This document shows, in pieces, positions 54,376 through 62,969 of a stretch of DNA of 64,000 bases (positions are counted from its first letter, which is position 1; the number at the start of each line of letters is the position of its first letter). The notes under the pieces are model-generated. The model did not search any database. It had not been told where the DNA came from and saw only the letters and a program-made list of their open reading frames with translations. The translations under genes and the position numbers were made by a program. Source of the DNA: Deltaproteobacteria bacterium. Its GTDB lineage: Bacteria; Myxococcota_A; UBA9160; UBA6930. The stretch is taken from contig VGRF01000007.1 of assembly GCA_016875395.1 (NCBI GenBank), positions 62,001-126,000 of the forward strand, given 5' to 3'.

Positions 54376-55020
54376 ATGCGCGCGCTCTTCTTCGACCTCG
54401 ACGGCACGCTCACCGACTCCGCGCCGGGCATCACGCGCTGCCTCGCGCATGCGTTCGCGGAGCTGGGTGCGCACGTCCCTGATGACTCCGAGCTGCGCCG
54501 CTGCATCGGGCCGCCGCTCGATCACACGTTTCGGCGGCTGCTGCCCGAGCTCGGCGACGCGGAGATCGCGCGCGCGATCGCGCTCTATCGCGAGCGCTTC
54601 GTCGCGCACGGCATGTACGAGAACGCGGTGTACGACGGCATTCCCGAATGCCTCGCGGCGCTGCGAGACGAGGGGCTGCGGCTGTTCGTCGTGACCGCGA
54701 AGCCCGAGCGCTTCGCGAAGGAGATCGTGCGGCACTTCGCGCTCGGCGGGTTCTTCGAAGCGGTGTACGGGCCGAGCGAAGACGGAGTCCTCCACGACAA
54801 GGGTGTGCTGGTGGCGCACGTGCTGCGCAGCGAAGGCATCGCAGCCGAGCGCGCGACGATGATCGGCGACCGCGCCCACGACGTGCTCGGTGCGCGCAAG
54901 AACGGCGTGCGCGCACTCGGGGCGCTCTGGGGCTACGGCTCGCGGACGGAGCTCGAAGGCGCCGGCGCGCACGCGCTCGTCGCGCATCCCGCGGAGATCG
55001 CTCGCGCGCTGGCGCGTTGA
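54376..55020 (+). CDS. HAD-family phosphatase (phosphoglycolate phosphatase-like)
   Basis: A 214-residue HAD hydrolase. Motif I is FFDLDGTLTDS, motif II is LFVVTAKPERF, motif III Lys is in HDKGVLVAHVL, and motif IV is MIGDRAHDVLGARKNG. The cap is of Gph/PgmB type. It removes phosphate from small metabolites such as phosphoglycolate. It lies 9 bases after the truncated GNAT in the co-directional run. Confidence 0.9.
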   Translation: MRALFFDLDGTLTDSAPGITRCLAHAFAELGAHVPDDSELRRCIGPPLDHTFRRLLPELGDAEIARAIALYRERFVAHGMYENAVYDGIPECLAALRDEGLRLFVVTAKPERFAKEIVRHFALGGFFEAVYGPSEDGVLHDKGVLVAHVLRSEGIAAERATMIGDRAHDVLGARKNGVRALGALWGYGSRTELEGAGAHALVAHPAEIARALAR

Positions 55021-55044
55021 CGCGCGCGCCGCGACGCTCGCGCG

Positions 55045-55563
55045 ATGACGACGCCCACGCACGACCGCTCCCGACGCGCCGCCGCGCTCGTGTTCCTTGC
55101 GTTGGCGCTCGTCACGGCGGGCTGCGATCAGGCGGCGAAGCACATCGCGCGCGAGGCGCTCGGTGACGGCGCCGTGCACGAGTTCCTCGGCGGCGTCGCA
55201 CGCTTCCAGCTCGCGCACAACCCGGGTGGCTTCCTCAGCCTCGGCGCGCGCCTCGACCCCGAGCTGCGCCACGCGATCTTCGTGTTCGGCGCGCCCGCGC
55301 TGATCGCGCTCTTCCTCGCGGTGTCGTACCGCGCGGCGCTCGCGAGTCGCCTCGCGCTCGCGGGCCTCGCGCTCGTCGCCGGCGGCGGGCTTGCGAACTG
55401 GGCCGATCGGCTGATCCACGCCGGCACGGTCACGGACTTCGTCAGCCTCGGCGTCGGTGCGCTGCGCACGGGCATCTTCAACGTCGCCGACGTCGCGATC
55501 ATGCTGGGTGCGGCGCTGTTGTTACTGCCCGCACGTCAGCGCGAGGAAGCGCGCGATGGCTGA
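55045..55563 (+). CDS. lspA: Lipoprotein signal peptidase II
   Basis: A 172-residue inner-membrane aspartic peptidase with four helices. VTAGCDQAAKHIA starts helix 1, and AHNPGGFLSLGAR lies in the first periplasmic region. The catalytic Asp residues are in TVTDFVSL and FNVADVAIMLGAAL. It removes signal peptides from lipoproteins, several of which are encoded in this window (adaptor 17849, DUF4019 53660). It overlaps the next gene by 8 bases. Confidence 0.92.
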   Translation: MTTPTHDRSRRAAALVFLALALVTAGCDQAAKHIAREALGDGAVHEFLGGVARFQLAHNPGGFLSLGARLDPELRHAIFVFGAPALIALFLAVSYRAALASRLALAGLALVAGGGLANWADRLIHAGTVTDFVSLGVGALRTGIFNVADVAIMLGAALLLLPARQREEARDG

Positions 55564-56044
55564 CGCCGCGCTGTGCGCTCACCTCGCGTCGCTCGCGCCC
55601 GGCGCGGGGATGCCGGAGATCGCGCACGCGTTCTTGTTCCAGAGCGGCGCGATCGACGCGGTCGTGCGCTGCCCGGAGTGCGGCGCCCACGCGCTGCTGC
55701 GCATGCTCGACTGGGCGCCGCCCGCGTACACCGCGCGCGTCTACTCGCTGGCCGCGCTGCGCGAGGCCGACGTCGCGCTCTACCTGCGCAACCTCGCGCG
55801 CGGCAGCTGCCAGGTCTCGCGCGCGAGTGCGGAGCTCGACGCGCTGGTCGCGTCCGCGGGCGCGTGCGAGCGCCTCGTCGCGCTCGACGTCGCGAGCGAG
55901 CGCCTGATCGCGAGCGCGCCGCTGCCGCAGGGCCTGTCCGGCGAACCCGCCTTGTTCCCCGCGCGTCTCCCGCGAGCAAACGACGAGCGCTGGTTCGCAG
56001 CGCTCGGGCTCACGAAGAGCGAGGTGAGATCCGCCGCACGATGA
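55556..56044 (+). CDS. Unrecognised protein with CPEC zinc-knuckle
   Basis: A 162-residue protein that I do not recognise. VVRCPECGAHALLRMLDWAPPAYTARVYSLAALREADVALYLRNLARG resembles a Cys2-containing recognition segment, and a second Cys pair is not obvious. The remainder is Ala/Leu-rich. It overlaps lspA by 8 bases and the following GNAT by 4 bases, so it belongs to the operon. Confidence 0.6.
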   Translation: MADAALCAHLASLAPGAGMPEIAHAFLFQSGAIDAVVRCPECGAHALLRMLDWAPPAYTARVYSLAALREADVALYLRNLARGSCQVSRASAELDALVASAGACERLVALDVASERLIASAPLPQGLSGEPALFPARLPRANDERWFAALGLTKSEVRSAAR

Positions 56045-56532
56045 AGCTCGAGATCACCGCGGTCGACCTGACGAGCAGCTCCGACGTCGCGGCGCTGCTC
56101 ATGCTGCTCGATGCCTACGCGCGCGACCCGATGGGCGGCGAGAAGCCGCTACCCGACGAAGTGAAGGCACGCCTCGTGCCCGACCTGCGCGAGCGCATCG
56201 CGCGCGGCGCCGCGGTCGTGCTGATCGCTCGCCGCGAAAGCGCGCCCGTGGGCGTGGCGGTGTGCTTCGCCGGCTACTCGACCTTCGCCGCGCGCCCGCT
56301 CCTGAATCTCCACGATCTCGCGGTCGTGCCGGCAGCGCGCGGCGCCGGTGTGGGGCAGGCACTGCTCACCGCCGTCGACGCGCAGGCCCGCGCGCGCGGC
56401 TGCGGCAAGGTCACGCTCGAGGTGCGCGAGGACAATGCGCGCGCGCGGCGGCTCTACGAGCACACCGGCTTCGTCGACTACTCGCCTGGCGGCGAGCGCA
56501 CGCGCACGCTGTTTCTCGAGAAGAAGCTTTGA
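56041..56532 (+). CDS. GNAT family N-acetyltransferase
   Basis: A 163-residue GNAT. The acetyl-CoA loop is LAVVPAARGAGVGQALLTAVD, and VTLEVREDNARARRLYEHTGF follows. Position and completeness contrast with the deleted GNAT at 54085. The acceptor is unknown. Overlaps both neighbours by 4 bases. Confidence 0.88.
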   Translation: MKLEITAVDLTSSSDVAALLMLLDAYARDPMGGEKPLPDEVKARLVPDLRERIARGAAVVLIARRESAPVGVAVCFAGYSTFAARPLLNLHDLAVVPAARGAGVGQALLTAVDAQARARGCGKVTLEVREDNARARRLYEHTGFVDYSPGGERTRTLFLEKKL

Positions 56533-57026
56533 GCGCCGATCTCGCGCTGTTCGTGGTCGCGGCGCTGCTCGTCGCGCTCGGGGTCGCGGGGTTGTTGCTG
56601 CCGGGACTGCCCGGTGCGCCGCTGGTATTCGCGGGCCTCGTCGTCGCCGCTTGGGCGGAGGGTTTCGCGTACGTCGGCTTCTGGTGGCTCGCGCTGCTCG
56701 CAGCGCTTGCGGCACTCACGTACGCCGTCGACTTCGCGGCCAGCGCGCTCGGCGCGAAAAAATTCGGCGCCTCGCCACGCGCAGTCGTCGGCGCGGTGCT
56801 CGGCGGCTTCGCAGGGCTCTTCTTCGCCCCCCGCGGCCTCTTGTTAGGCCCGTTCGCCGGTGCGCTCGCCGCCGAGTACAGCCTGCACCGCGACTGGGAA
56901 ACGGCGCAGCGCGCGGGCTTCGGCGCCACGCTCGGCCTCGTGCTCGGCGGCGCTGCGAAAATTGCGCTGGTCAGCGTGATGATCGGCATCTTCGTCGCGG
57001 TGCGTTTCTTCGGCGGTCCGGAGTGA
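56529..57026 (+). CDS. DUF456 membrane protein
   Basis: A 165-residue protein from TTG 56529, overlapping the preceding TGA. LVALGVAGLLLPGLPGAPLVFAGLVVAAWAEGF and GAVLGGFAGLFFAPRGLLLGPFAGALAAEY are the DUF456 repeats (Gly-rich, G-x-x-x-P-x-x-P). It has about five helices. Function unknown. The TTG start is by coupling; a later start would truncate helix 1. Confidence 0.85.
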   Translation: MSADLALFVVAALLVALGVAGLLLPGLPGAPLVFAGLVVAAWAEGFAYVGFWWLALLAALAALTYAVDFAASALGAKKFGASPRAVVGAVLGGFAGLFFAPRGLLLGPFAGALAAEYSLHRDWETAQRAGFGATLGLVLGGAAKIALVSVMIGIFVAVRFFGGPE

Positions 57027-57084
57027 GCGCGCCGCTCGGGAAGTAGCGCTGCGCGTCTGCGCCCCCGCGGCGTAGGATGCGCGC

Positions 57085-57528
57085 ATGCGCATCCTCCTCC
57101 CCGCCGCGTTGTCTCTGCTGATCACGCTCGCCGCAGCCGCCGAGTCGAGCGACTCGCCTGGCGCCGTCGTCGAGGCCTATCACGCCGCGCTCGCTGCCGG
57201 CGACGCGGCCGCCGCGGAAGCGCTGCTCGCACCCGACGCGATCGTGCTCGAGAGCGGCTACGCGGAGACGCGCAGCGAGTACCTCTCGCACCACCTCGCC
57301 GCCGACATCGAGTTCTCGCGCGCGATCGCGCAGCGGCGCAGCAACGTGCGCGTCGTCCGCGAAGGTGACGTGGCGTGGGTGAGCTCGACCTCGCGCGCCG
57401 AGGGCGAATTCCGCGGCAAGCCGGTGAAGAGCGAGGGTGCGGAGCTGATCGTTCTGTCGCACACCGAGGGGCGCTGGCGGATTCGCGCGATCCACTGGTC
57501 GTCGCACGCGGTGAAAGCCGCGGAGTGA
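57085..57528 (+). CDS. Exported SnoaL-like (DUF4440) protein
   Basis: A 147-residue protein with a cleavable signal peptide (LLPAALSLLITLAAAAES). The mature part is a NTF2-like fold: VVEAYHAALAAGDAAAAEALLAPDAIVLE, then GDVAWVSSTSRAEGEF and GRWRIRAIHWSSH. Such proteins often act as small ligand binders. It overlaps the next gene by 4 bases. Confidence 0.82.
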   Translation: MRILLPAALSLLITLAAAAESSDSPGAVVEAYHAALAAGDAAAAEALLAPDAIVLESGYAETRSEYLSHHLAADIEFSRAIAQRRSNVRVVREGDVAWVSSTSRAEGEFRGKPVKSEGAELIVLSHTEGRWRIRAIHWSSHAVKAAE

Positions 57529-58145
57529 GCGCACGCCGCGGCTTCGCGATCGCGTGCGCCGCGAGCCTCGCCGCGACCCTCGGCGATTTCGCGATGCTGC
57601 TCGTCTCGACGGCTGGCCACTTCGCCCGCAGCGTGGAGGCGCCCGAGGCGCTCGTCTGGCTCGGAGGCGCGCTCGGGGTGATTTGCTTGCCGCTCCATAC
57701 GCTCGGCTACGCCGCCGCGGCGCGCAGCGTGTTTGCGGGCGCGCCGATCGCAGCGCGTGTGACGCGCATCGCTGGGATCGCGGCATCGCTGCTCGGCGCC
57801 GTGATCCACGGACTCACGGCGCTCGCGATCCAGGCGCAGCTCGAAGCCGGCCCGGGCGCAGCGCCCGCGATGGCGCCGCTCGATGCAGTCGCGCTCTCGC
57901 CCGAGCTCGTCGCGCTCTGGAGCGCGGCAGGCCTGTGCGCCCTCGCGGCGTGCGGAGCGATCACGCTCTGCGCGGCCAGAGGCCATAACAAGTGGGCGCT
58001 CGCCACGCCACTCGCGCTGAGCCTCGCGCTCGCTGCGCTCGGCAGTGCGACTGAGCTCGGGAAGTGGCTCCTGCTGCCGGCCGCTCCCAACCTCGCGCAC
58101 CTCGGATTCTTCGCGCTCGGCTGGTCGCGCACGCGCGGCTCCTGA
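57525..58145 (+). CDS. Multi-pass membrane protein of unknown function
   Basis: A 206-residue protein from GTG 57525 with about six hydrophobic segments. Helices include GFAIACAASLAATLGDFAMLLV, ALVWLGGALGVICLPLHTLGYAAAARSVF and LWSAAGLCALAACGAITLC. Small-residue packing motifs and two conserved-looking His are present. It resembles DUF6796-type proteins by eye; no function is offered. Confidence 0.6.
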   Translation: MSARRGFAIACAASLAATLGDFAMLLVSTAGHFARSVEAPEALVWLGGALGVICLPLHTLGYAAAARSVFAGAPIAARVTRIAGIAASLLGAVIHGLTALAIQAQLEAGPGAAPAMAPLDAVALSPELVALWSAAGLCALAACGAITLCAARGHNKWALATPLALSLALAALGSATELGKWLLLPAAPNLAHLGFFALGWSRTRGS

Positions 58146-58195
58146 GCGGCGCGCGGCTCTGCGCGACCCGTTAGGTTGCGCGGGAAGGAGCCGCG

Positions 58196-58759
58196 ATGTT
58201 CAAGACCTGCCCGAGCTGCGGAGACGAGTTCGTTCCGCACGTCGAGCTGTGCCCCGATTGCCGCGTGCCGCTGCGCGCGCCGGGCGAGAGCACGCCGGCC
58301 GCGAGCGCTGCGCCCGCAGGTGAGCTGCGCGAAGCCGTGATGCTCCGCGCTGGCGACGTGAGCGAGCTGCGCGAGCTCGCCGAGCGCCTGACGACTGCGG
58401 GCATCGAGTGCGCGATCGACACGGATCCGCCGGGCCAGAACCTGGGCGCTGCGACGTCGCGACGCGCCGCGGTGGGCGCGCCCGCGCGCCTCGCGCTCTA
58501 CGTCGATGCGAACGACGCGCAGGCTGCGGTCCGGGTGCATCAAGCGTGGATCGCCGACGTGGTTCCCGACTCCGGCAGCGCCGGCGAGGTCGGCATCATC
58601 GAGGCGTGTCCGGGCTGCAGCGAGCCGGTCGCGGTCGGCGCAGCGGCGTGCGCCTCGTGCGGGCTCGAGTTCCCGGAGCTGCAGGTCGCGTGTCCGCAGT
58701 GCGGCCAGGGCGTCGAGCCGGCGGCCGATCACTGCGGGCACTGCGGATATCGCCCGTGA
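58196..58759 (+). CDS. Double zinc-ribbon protein with DUF2007-like middle domain
   Basis: A 187-residue protein. An N-terminal four-Cys ribbon (CPSCGDEFVPHVELCPDC, residues 5-22) and two C-terminal four-Cys ribbons (ACPGCSEPVAVGAAACASCG, ACPQCGQGVEPAADHCGHCG) flank a middle domain. In that domain GDVSELRELAERLTTAGIECAIDTD resembles the DUF2007 ligand-binding fold. A role in signalling or metal handling is possible but unproven. The lipase-like gene overlaps its stop. Confidence 0.72.
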   Translation: MFKTCPSCGDEFVPHVELCPDCRVPLRAPGESTPAASAAPAGELREAVMLRAGDVSELRELAERLTTAGIECAIDTDPPGQNLGAATSRRAAVGAPARLALYVDANDAQAAVRVHQAWIADVVPDSGSAGEVGIIEACPGCSEPVAVGAAACASCGLEFPELQVACPQCGQGVEPAADHCGHCGYRP

Positions 58760-59541
58760 GGCAGACGCTCGGCGCCGCGTTCATCTCGTTCGCAGCGCTC
58801 ATCGGTCTGCTCGCGCTCCTCAGGGAACCTCCCGCGCCCCCGCCGCCGGGCGCGCGCGGCGTCGAGGACGTGGTGCTGCTGCACGGCCTCGGCCGCACGG
58901 ATCGCGCGATGCGTCCGCTCGAAGACGCGCTCACGGGCGCGGGCTACCGCGTGCACAACCTCGCGTACCCGTCGCTCGCGAAGGCGCCGGCCGAGCTTGT
59001 TACGGACATCGCGGCGCAGGTGGACGCCTGCTGCGCGCGCGCCGAGAAGCTGCACTTCGTGACGCACTCGCTCGGCGGCCTGCTCGTGCGCGCGCTGCTC
59101 GCGGAGCGCGCGCTGCCGAACCTCGGGCGCGTGGTGATGCTCGCGCCGCCCAACAACGGCAGCGAGTACGGCGACCTCGCGCGCGAAGCGAGCGCGAGCG
59201 CCGCCGAGCTCGTGCCTGCGATCGCGGCGCTCGGCACCGACCCCGAGGGCTTCGCACGCACCCTGCCGCCGCCGCACTACGAGGTGGGCGTGATCGCGGG
59301 CACGCGTAGCGTCAACCCGCTCGACGTGAGCCTCGTGGCTGGCGAGAGCGACGGCGCCGTGTCCGTGGCGAGCACGCAGCTGCCGGGCATGGCCGACTTC
59401 ATCGCGCTCGACGCCACCCATTCCTCGATCCGCCGCAAACCCGATGTGCACGCGCAGGTGATCGCGTTCCTGCGCGAAGGCCGATTCGCGAGCGAGCCGC
59501 AGCCGGTGAGCGCAGGCGTGCTCGGAACCAGCCCGCGCTGA
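58756..59541 (+). CDS. Alpha/beta hydrolase (triacylglycerol lipase-like)
   Basis: A 261-residue protein from GTG 58756. One N-terminal hydrophobic helix (LGAAFISFAALIGLLALL) anchors or exports it. VVLLHGLGRTDRAMRPLEDAL is the oxyanion-hole segment, and FVTHSLGGLLVRALL has the nucleophile Ser in G/T-H-S-L-G-G. SDGAVSVASTQLPG and the final ATHSSI provide the Asp/His pair. It fits lipases or esterases of the cell envelope. The following segment holds two REP palindromes. Confidence 0.82.
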   Translation: MRQTLGAAFISFAALIGLLALLREPPAPPPPGARGVEDVVLLHGLGRTDRAMRPLEDALTGAGYRVHNLAYPSLAKAPAELVTDIAAQVDACCARAEKLHFVTHSLGGLLVRALLAERALPNLGRVVMLAPPNNGSEYGDLAREASASAAELVPAIAALGTDPEGFARTLPPPHYEVGVIAGTRSVNPLDVSLVAGESDGAVSVASTQLPGMADFIALDATHSSIRRKPDVHAQVIAFLREGRFASEPQPVSAGVLGTSPR

Positions 59542-59548
59542 CGCGCGC

Positions 59549-59601
59549 GGGGTCTGACCCCATTTCGTTGCACCGCGATCGGCCACTTGGGGTCTGACCC
59601 C
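59549..59601. repeat. Two REP-like GGGGTCTGACCCC palindromes
   Basis: Copies at 59549-59561 and 59589-59601 are direct repeats in the short spacer before the glutathione transferase gene. Such closely paired REP copies can cause hairpins or act as REP doublets. Confidence 0.7.
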
Positions 59602-59694
59602 TTTGTGCCATCGCGACGGTTTCGGGGCCGCCGTTTGCGTTCGCTCGCGTCCGCTCGTGGCATGATGCGTCCGCTTGCGCCCGCCGAGGTCTCG

Positions 59695-60462
59695 ATGACG
59701 AACGCCCCCGCGCTCGTTCTGCACATGTTTCCGTCGTCGCACTACAACGAGAAGGCGCGCTGGGCGCTCGATTGGAAGGGGCTCGCGCACACGCGCATTC
59801 CGTACCTGCCCGGCCCGCACGCGCCGCAGATTCAGCGACTCTCGCGCCAGCAGGCGACACCGGTGCTCCAGATGGGCGCGCGCGTGATTCCCGGCTCTGC
59901 CGCGATCATCGATGCGCTCGAGCGCGAGTTCCCGCAGCGCGCGCTCTACCCCGCGGATCCCGTGCAGCGCGAGCGCGCGCTCGAGCTGCAGCGCGAGCTC
60001 GACGAGGAAGTCGGCCCCGCGGTGCGCACGGTCGTCTTCTCGGCGCTCGTCCCCGAGCTCGACTACTTGTGCGCGATGTTCACCAAGGGGCAACCGCGCT
60101 GGAAACGCGGCGTCTACCGCGCACTTCTTCCCCTCGTGAGCCCCGTGATCGCGAGAGCCAACGGCGTGACGGCAGAGAACGTGCCGCGCGCATTCGAGCG
60201 CACGCAGCGAGCGCTCGACGACGTAGCGCGGCTCGTGGGCCCGAGCGGGCAGATCGTGGGCGACGCGTTCAGCGTGGCGGACCTAACAACCGCCGCGCTG
60301 CTCGCGCCGATCGTGCGCCTCGAGCATCCCGACATGAAGCAGCCGCAGCCGATCCCCGCGCGCGTCGCGGAGCTCCTCGCTCGCTTCGAGAAGCACGCCG
60401 CGGTGCAGTGGGTGCAGCAGCAATACGCGAAGCACCGGCCCGCCTCGTGCGCGGTGGCGTAG
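59695..60462 (+). CDS. Glutathione S-transferase-like protein
   Basis: A 255-residue protein from ATG 59695. The N-terminal thioredoxin fold shows LVLHMFPSSHYNEKARWALDWKGLAHTRIPYLPG and VLQMGARVIPGSAAIIDALEREFP, whose P-G-S-A segment binds glutathione. The C-terminal helical domain ends in VGDAFSVADLTTAALLAP. It resembles the TauE/zeta-like bacterial GSTs used in xenobiotic detoxification. The coding sequence includes one CCTAACAA motif site. Confidence 0.82.
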   Translation: MTNAPALVLHMFPSSHYNEKARWALDWKGLAHTRIPYLPGPHAPQIQRLSRQQATPVLQMGARVIPGSAAIIDALEREFPQRALYPADPVQRERALELQRELDEEVGPAVRTVVFSALVPELDYLCAMFTKGQPRWKRGVYRALLPLVSPVIARANGVTAENVPRAFERTQRALDDVARLVGPSGQIVGDAFSVADLTTAALLAPIVRLEHPDMKQPQPIPARVAELLARFEKHAAVQWVQQQYAKHRPASCAVA

Positions 60463-60467
60463 CGCGC

Positions 60468-60875
60468 ATGAAGGGTCTGCACCGCTTGCTGCTGATCCTC
60501 GCGCTCGCTCTTCCGGCGCTCGTGCTCGCGACGTACGTGCTCGGCGAGATCGTCCCGCTCGGCACGCTCTACACGCGCGACGCCACCGGCGAGCTGCACG
60601 CGACGGAGCTTTGGGTCGTACAGCACCGCGGCTCGCTCTGGGTGCGCGCCGCCCGCCCCGGGCGCAGCTGGTTCGAGCACATCGAGGCGAACCCCGAGGT
60701 CGACCTCGAGCGAAGCCGCGTGCGCGCGTCGTTCCGCGCGGTGCCGCACCGCGACGACGCGACACGGGCGGCCGTCGACCACGCGTTCCGCGAGCAGAAC
60801 GGCGCGATCGATTGGTGGTACGGCGTGCTGCTGCGCAGCGACGCGATTCCGATCGAGCTCGTCCCGAAGCGCTGA
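60468..60875 (+). CDS. Membrane-anchored split-barrel (deazaflavin/PNPOx-like) protein
   Basis: A 135-residue protein from ATG 60468. One N-terminal helix (HRLLLILALALPALVLATYVL) precedes a small beta-rich domain. LWVVQHRGSLWVRAARPGRSWFEHIEANPEVDLERSRVRASFRAVP resembles the F420-dependent/PNPOx split-barrel family by eye. A cofactor cannot be assigned. It starts 5 bases after the glutathione transferase gene. Confidence 0.6.
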   Translation: MKGLHRLLLILALALPALVLATYVLGEIVPLGTLYTRDATGELHATELWVVQHRGSLWVRAARPGRSWFEHIEANPEVDLERSRVRASFRAVPHRDDATRAAVDHAFREQNGAIDWWYGVLLRSDAIPIELVPKR

Positions 60876-60942
60876 CGCGCAAACTTCACCGGCGACGCGC
60901 CGCAAGCCGTGGAAGCTTCCGCATCGCACGCGCGGAGGCGGG

Positions 60943-61605
60943 ATGCAGAAGTACGTGGCCGAAGCGGTCGGCACCTTCGCGTTGGTGTTCGCGGGGACCG
61001 GCGCGATCGTGATCGATGACGTGACCGGCGCGGTGACACATCCCGGTGTCGCCGCCGTGTTCGGGCTCGTGGTCGCAGCCATGATCTACGCCGTCGGCGA
61101 CGTCTCGGGCGCGCACTTCAACCCCGCCGTGACGTTCGGCTTCTGGCTCGCGCGAAGGCTGCCCGCGCGCGAGGTCGCGCCGTACGTCGCGAGCCAGCTG
61201 GTGGGCGCGTTCACCGCGAGCTTCGCGCTGCGCCTCCTGTTCGCGTCGCACGAGACGCTCGGCGCGACGTTGCCGGCGGGCAGCGAGCTGCAGAGCTTCG
61301 CGCTCGAAGTGGTGATCACGTTCGTCCTGATGTTCGTGATCCTCGGAGTCACCGCGGGCCCGCGCGAGAACCCGCTCGCGGGCGTTGCGATCGGCGCCGC
61401 GGTGTGGCTGTGCGCGCTCTTCGCGGGACCGATCTGCGGTGCGTCGATGAACCCCGCGCGTTCGCTCGCGCCGGCGCTCGTGTCGGGAACGCTCGCGAGC
61501 CTCTGGCTGTACGTCGCCGCGCCGCTGCTCGGCGCCGCGCTCGCGGTCGCCGCGACGCGCCTTGTCAGGGGAACCAGCGAGGCTCAGCCCGGGCTCCACT
61601 CGTAG
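60943..61605 (+). CDS. Aquaporin (MIP family channel)
   Basis: A 220-residue six-helix channel. Both NPA boxes are present: SGAHFNPAVTFG near residue 59 and GASMNPARSLAPA near residue 168. The aromatic/arginine filter Arg follows the second NPA. It conducts water or small neutral solutes across the inner membrane. The C-terminal end overlaps the convergent GNAT gene by 22 bases. Confidence 0.92.
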   Translation: MQKYVAEAVGTFALVFAGTGAIVIDDVTGAVTHPGVAAVFGLVVAAMIYAVGDVSGAHFNPAVTFGFWLARRLPAREVAPYVASQLVGAFTASFALRLLFASHETLGATLPAGSELQSFALEVVITFVLMFVILGVTAGPRENPLAGVAIGAAVWLCALFAGPICGASMNPARSLAPALVSGTLASLWLYVAAPLLGAALAVAATRLVRGTSEAQPGLHS

Positions 61606-62048
61606 CGCACGTCGGGCTCGCTCTCGGGCGGCGGGCTCACGCCGAACGCGACGGCGCGGAAGCCACGCGCCTCGTAGAACGCGCGGGCGCGCTCGTTGCG
61701 TTGGTGCGTAAAGAGCCAAACGCCGCCGGCGTGAAGACGCTTCGCGTGATCGAGCAGCGCGGAGCCCGCGCCGCGGCCTTGCGCATCCGGGTCGATGAAC
61801 AGCTGGTCCACGTGATCGCCCTGAAGCGCCATGAGCCCGACGACTCTGCCCGCGCGCTCGGCCAGCCAGATCTCACCGCGCGCGCACAGCACGTCGCGGA
61901 AGAACGCGAGGTCTTCCTCGGGCGTGTGCGCCTGCTCGACCGCGATCCACCAGAGCGCGCGCTTCTTGCCGCGCGTCCACATCGCCACCACGAGCTCGAG
62001 CTCGTCCGCGCGCATGAGCCTCAGCGTGTACGAAGTCTCGTCAGCCAT
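61584..62048 (-). CDS. GNAT family N-acetyltransferase
   Basis: A 154-residue GNAT starting MADETSYTLRLMRADELELV. LFIDPDAQGRGAGSALLDHAK is the acetyl-CoA loop, and WLFTHQRNERARAFYEARGFRAV the second half. The length is normal. It overlaps the aquaporin gene end convergently. The acceptor is unknown. Confidence 0.88.
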   Translation of the reverse strand: MADETSYTLRLMRADELELVVAMWTRGKKRALWWIAVEQAHTPEEDLAFFRDVLCARGEIWLAERAGRVVGLMALQGDHVDQLFIDPDAQGRGAGSALLDHAKRLHAGGVWLFTHQRNERARAFYEARGFRAVAFGVSPPPESEPDVRYEWSPG

Positions 62049-62093
62049 CGCGGCGCGGGTGATAGCGTGCGCCGGGTCCGCGAGGAGGCGCGC

Positions 62094-62534
62094 ATGGCCG
62101 ACGAGATCCGCGTGGAAACCTGGACGCCGGAGCTCGCGCTACGCGGCGAGGACTTGATCTACGAATTCAACGTGGCCGCGACGGGCATCACCGACGGCGG
62201 AATGTTCGCGTTCACGGTAAGAGGCGAGGAAGGTCGTCTACTCGGCTGTGCGCTCGGCCACACTTGGGGCGGCATGTGCGAGCTGAAGACGCTGTGGGTG
62301 GAGCAAGCGCTGCGCCACCGCGGCCTCGGCCGCGCGCTCGTGCTGCGCGTGATCGACGAAGGCGAGGCGCACGCGTGCACGCAGCTGCTGCTCTCGACGC
62401 ACTCCTTCCAAGCACCGTCCTTCTATGCGCGGCTCGGCTTCAGCGAGCTGTTCCGCGTGAACGACTACCCGCGCGGCCATGCCATGGTTTTCATGCTGCG
62501 CCATCTTTCGCCGCGCCCTAATCACTCGCAGTGA
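62094..62534 (+). CDS. GNAT family N-acetyltransferase
   Basis: A 146-residue GNAT from ATG 62094 with CGAGGAGGCG upstream. LWVEQALRHRGLGRALVLRVID is the CoA loop, and LLLSTHSFQAPSFYARLGFSELFRVNDYPRGHAM is a well-known ending of this subgroup. It diverges from the other GNAT by 45 bases and overlaps the StyC-like gene end by 17 bases. Confidence 0.88.
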   Translation: MADEIRVETWTPELALRGEDLIYEFNVAATGITDGGMFAFTVRGEEGRLLGCALGHTWGGMCELKTLWVEQALRHRGLGRALVLRVIDEGEAHACTQLLLSTHSFQAPSFYARLGFSELFRVNDYPRGHAMVFMLRHLSPRPNHSQ

Positions 62535-62952
62535 GCGCTCGCCTCGCCGCTCGCGCGCCGAAGATCACGGCCGCGAGCACGCCGACCACCGCGATGGTGA
62601 AGAGCGCGTAGACGAGCCAGTTCGCCGCGGGTCCGCCGGGCGCGAGACCGCGCACCTGCGCCGCCGCCGCGAGAGTCGCGGCGAGGATGTTCCCGTAGCC
62701 CGTCGCGAGCGCGCCGAGACGGAACCAGCGCTCCTCGCTGCCAGCGAAGCGCAGCAGCGGCGTCGCGGCGCCGAGCAGCACGACGAGCATGCCGTTCAAC
62801 AGGCCCTCGAGGTGCGCCGTGCGCCACGCGCGCTCGGCCTCGGCGCCCCAGCTCTCGTTGATCGCGCTCGCGTAGGGGAAACCGACGAGCAGCCCGAGAA
62901 AGATCACGACGAGCCCATGCATCACGAGCGTCGCGGCGGTTCGCTTCTGCAT
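62518..62952 (-). CDS. Four-helix membrane protein, styrene-oxide isomerase (StyC)-like
   Basis: A 144-residue protein from ATG 62952 with four hydrophobic helices. HGLVVIFLGLLVGFPYASAI and RTAHLEGLLNGMLVVLLGAATP, containing His residues, recall the StyC family, in which a His coordinates haem. It may isomerise an epoxide. It follows the Rieske oxygenase by only 17 bases on the same strand, so the two may form an operon. The family call is by eye. Confidence 0.65.
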   Translation of the reverse strand: MQKRTAATLVMHGLVVIFLGLLVGFPYASAINESWGAEAERAWRTAHLEGLLNGMLVVLLGAATPLLRFAGSEERWFRLGALATGYGNILAATLAAAAQVRGLAPGGPAANWLVYALFTIAVVGVLAAVIFGARAARRALTASD

Positions 62953-62969
62953 CGCGCCCCCCAGAATTG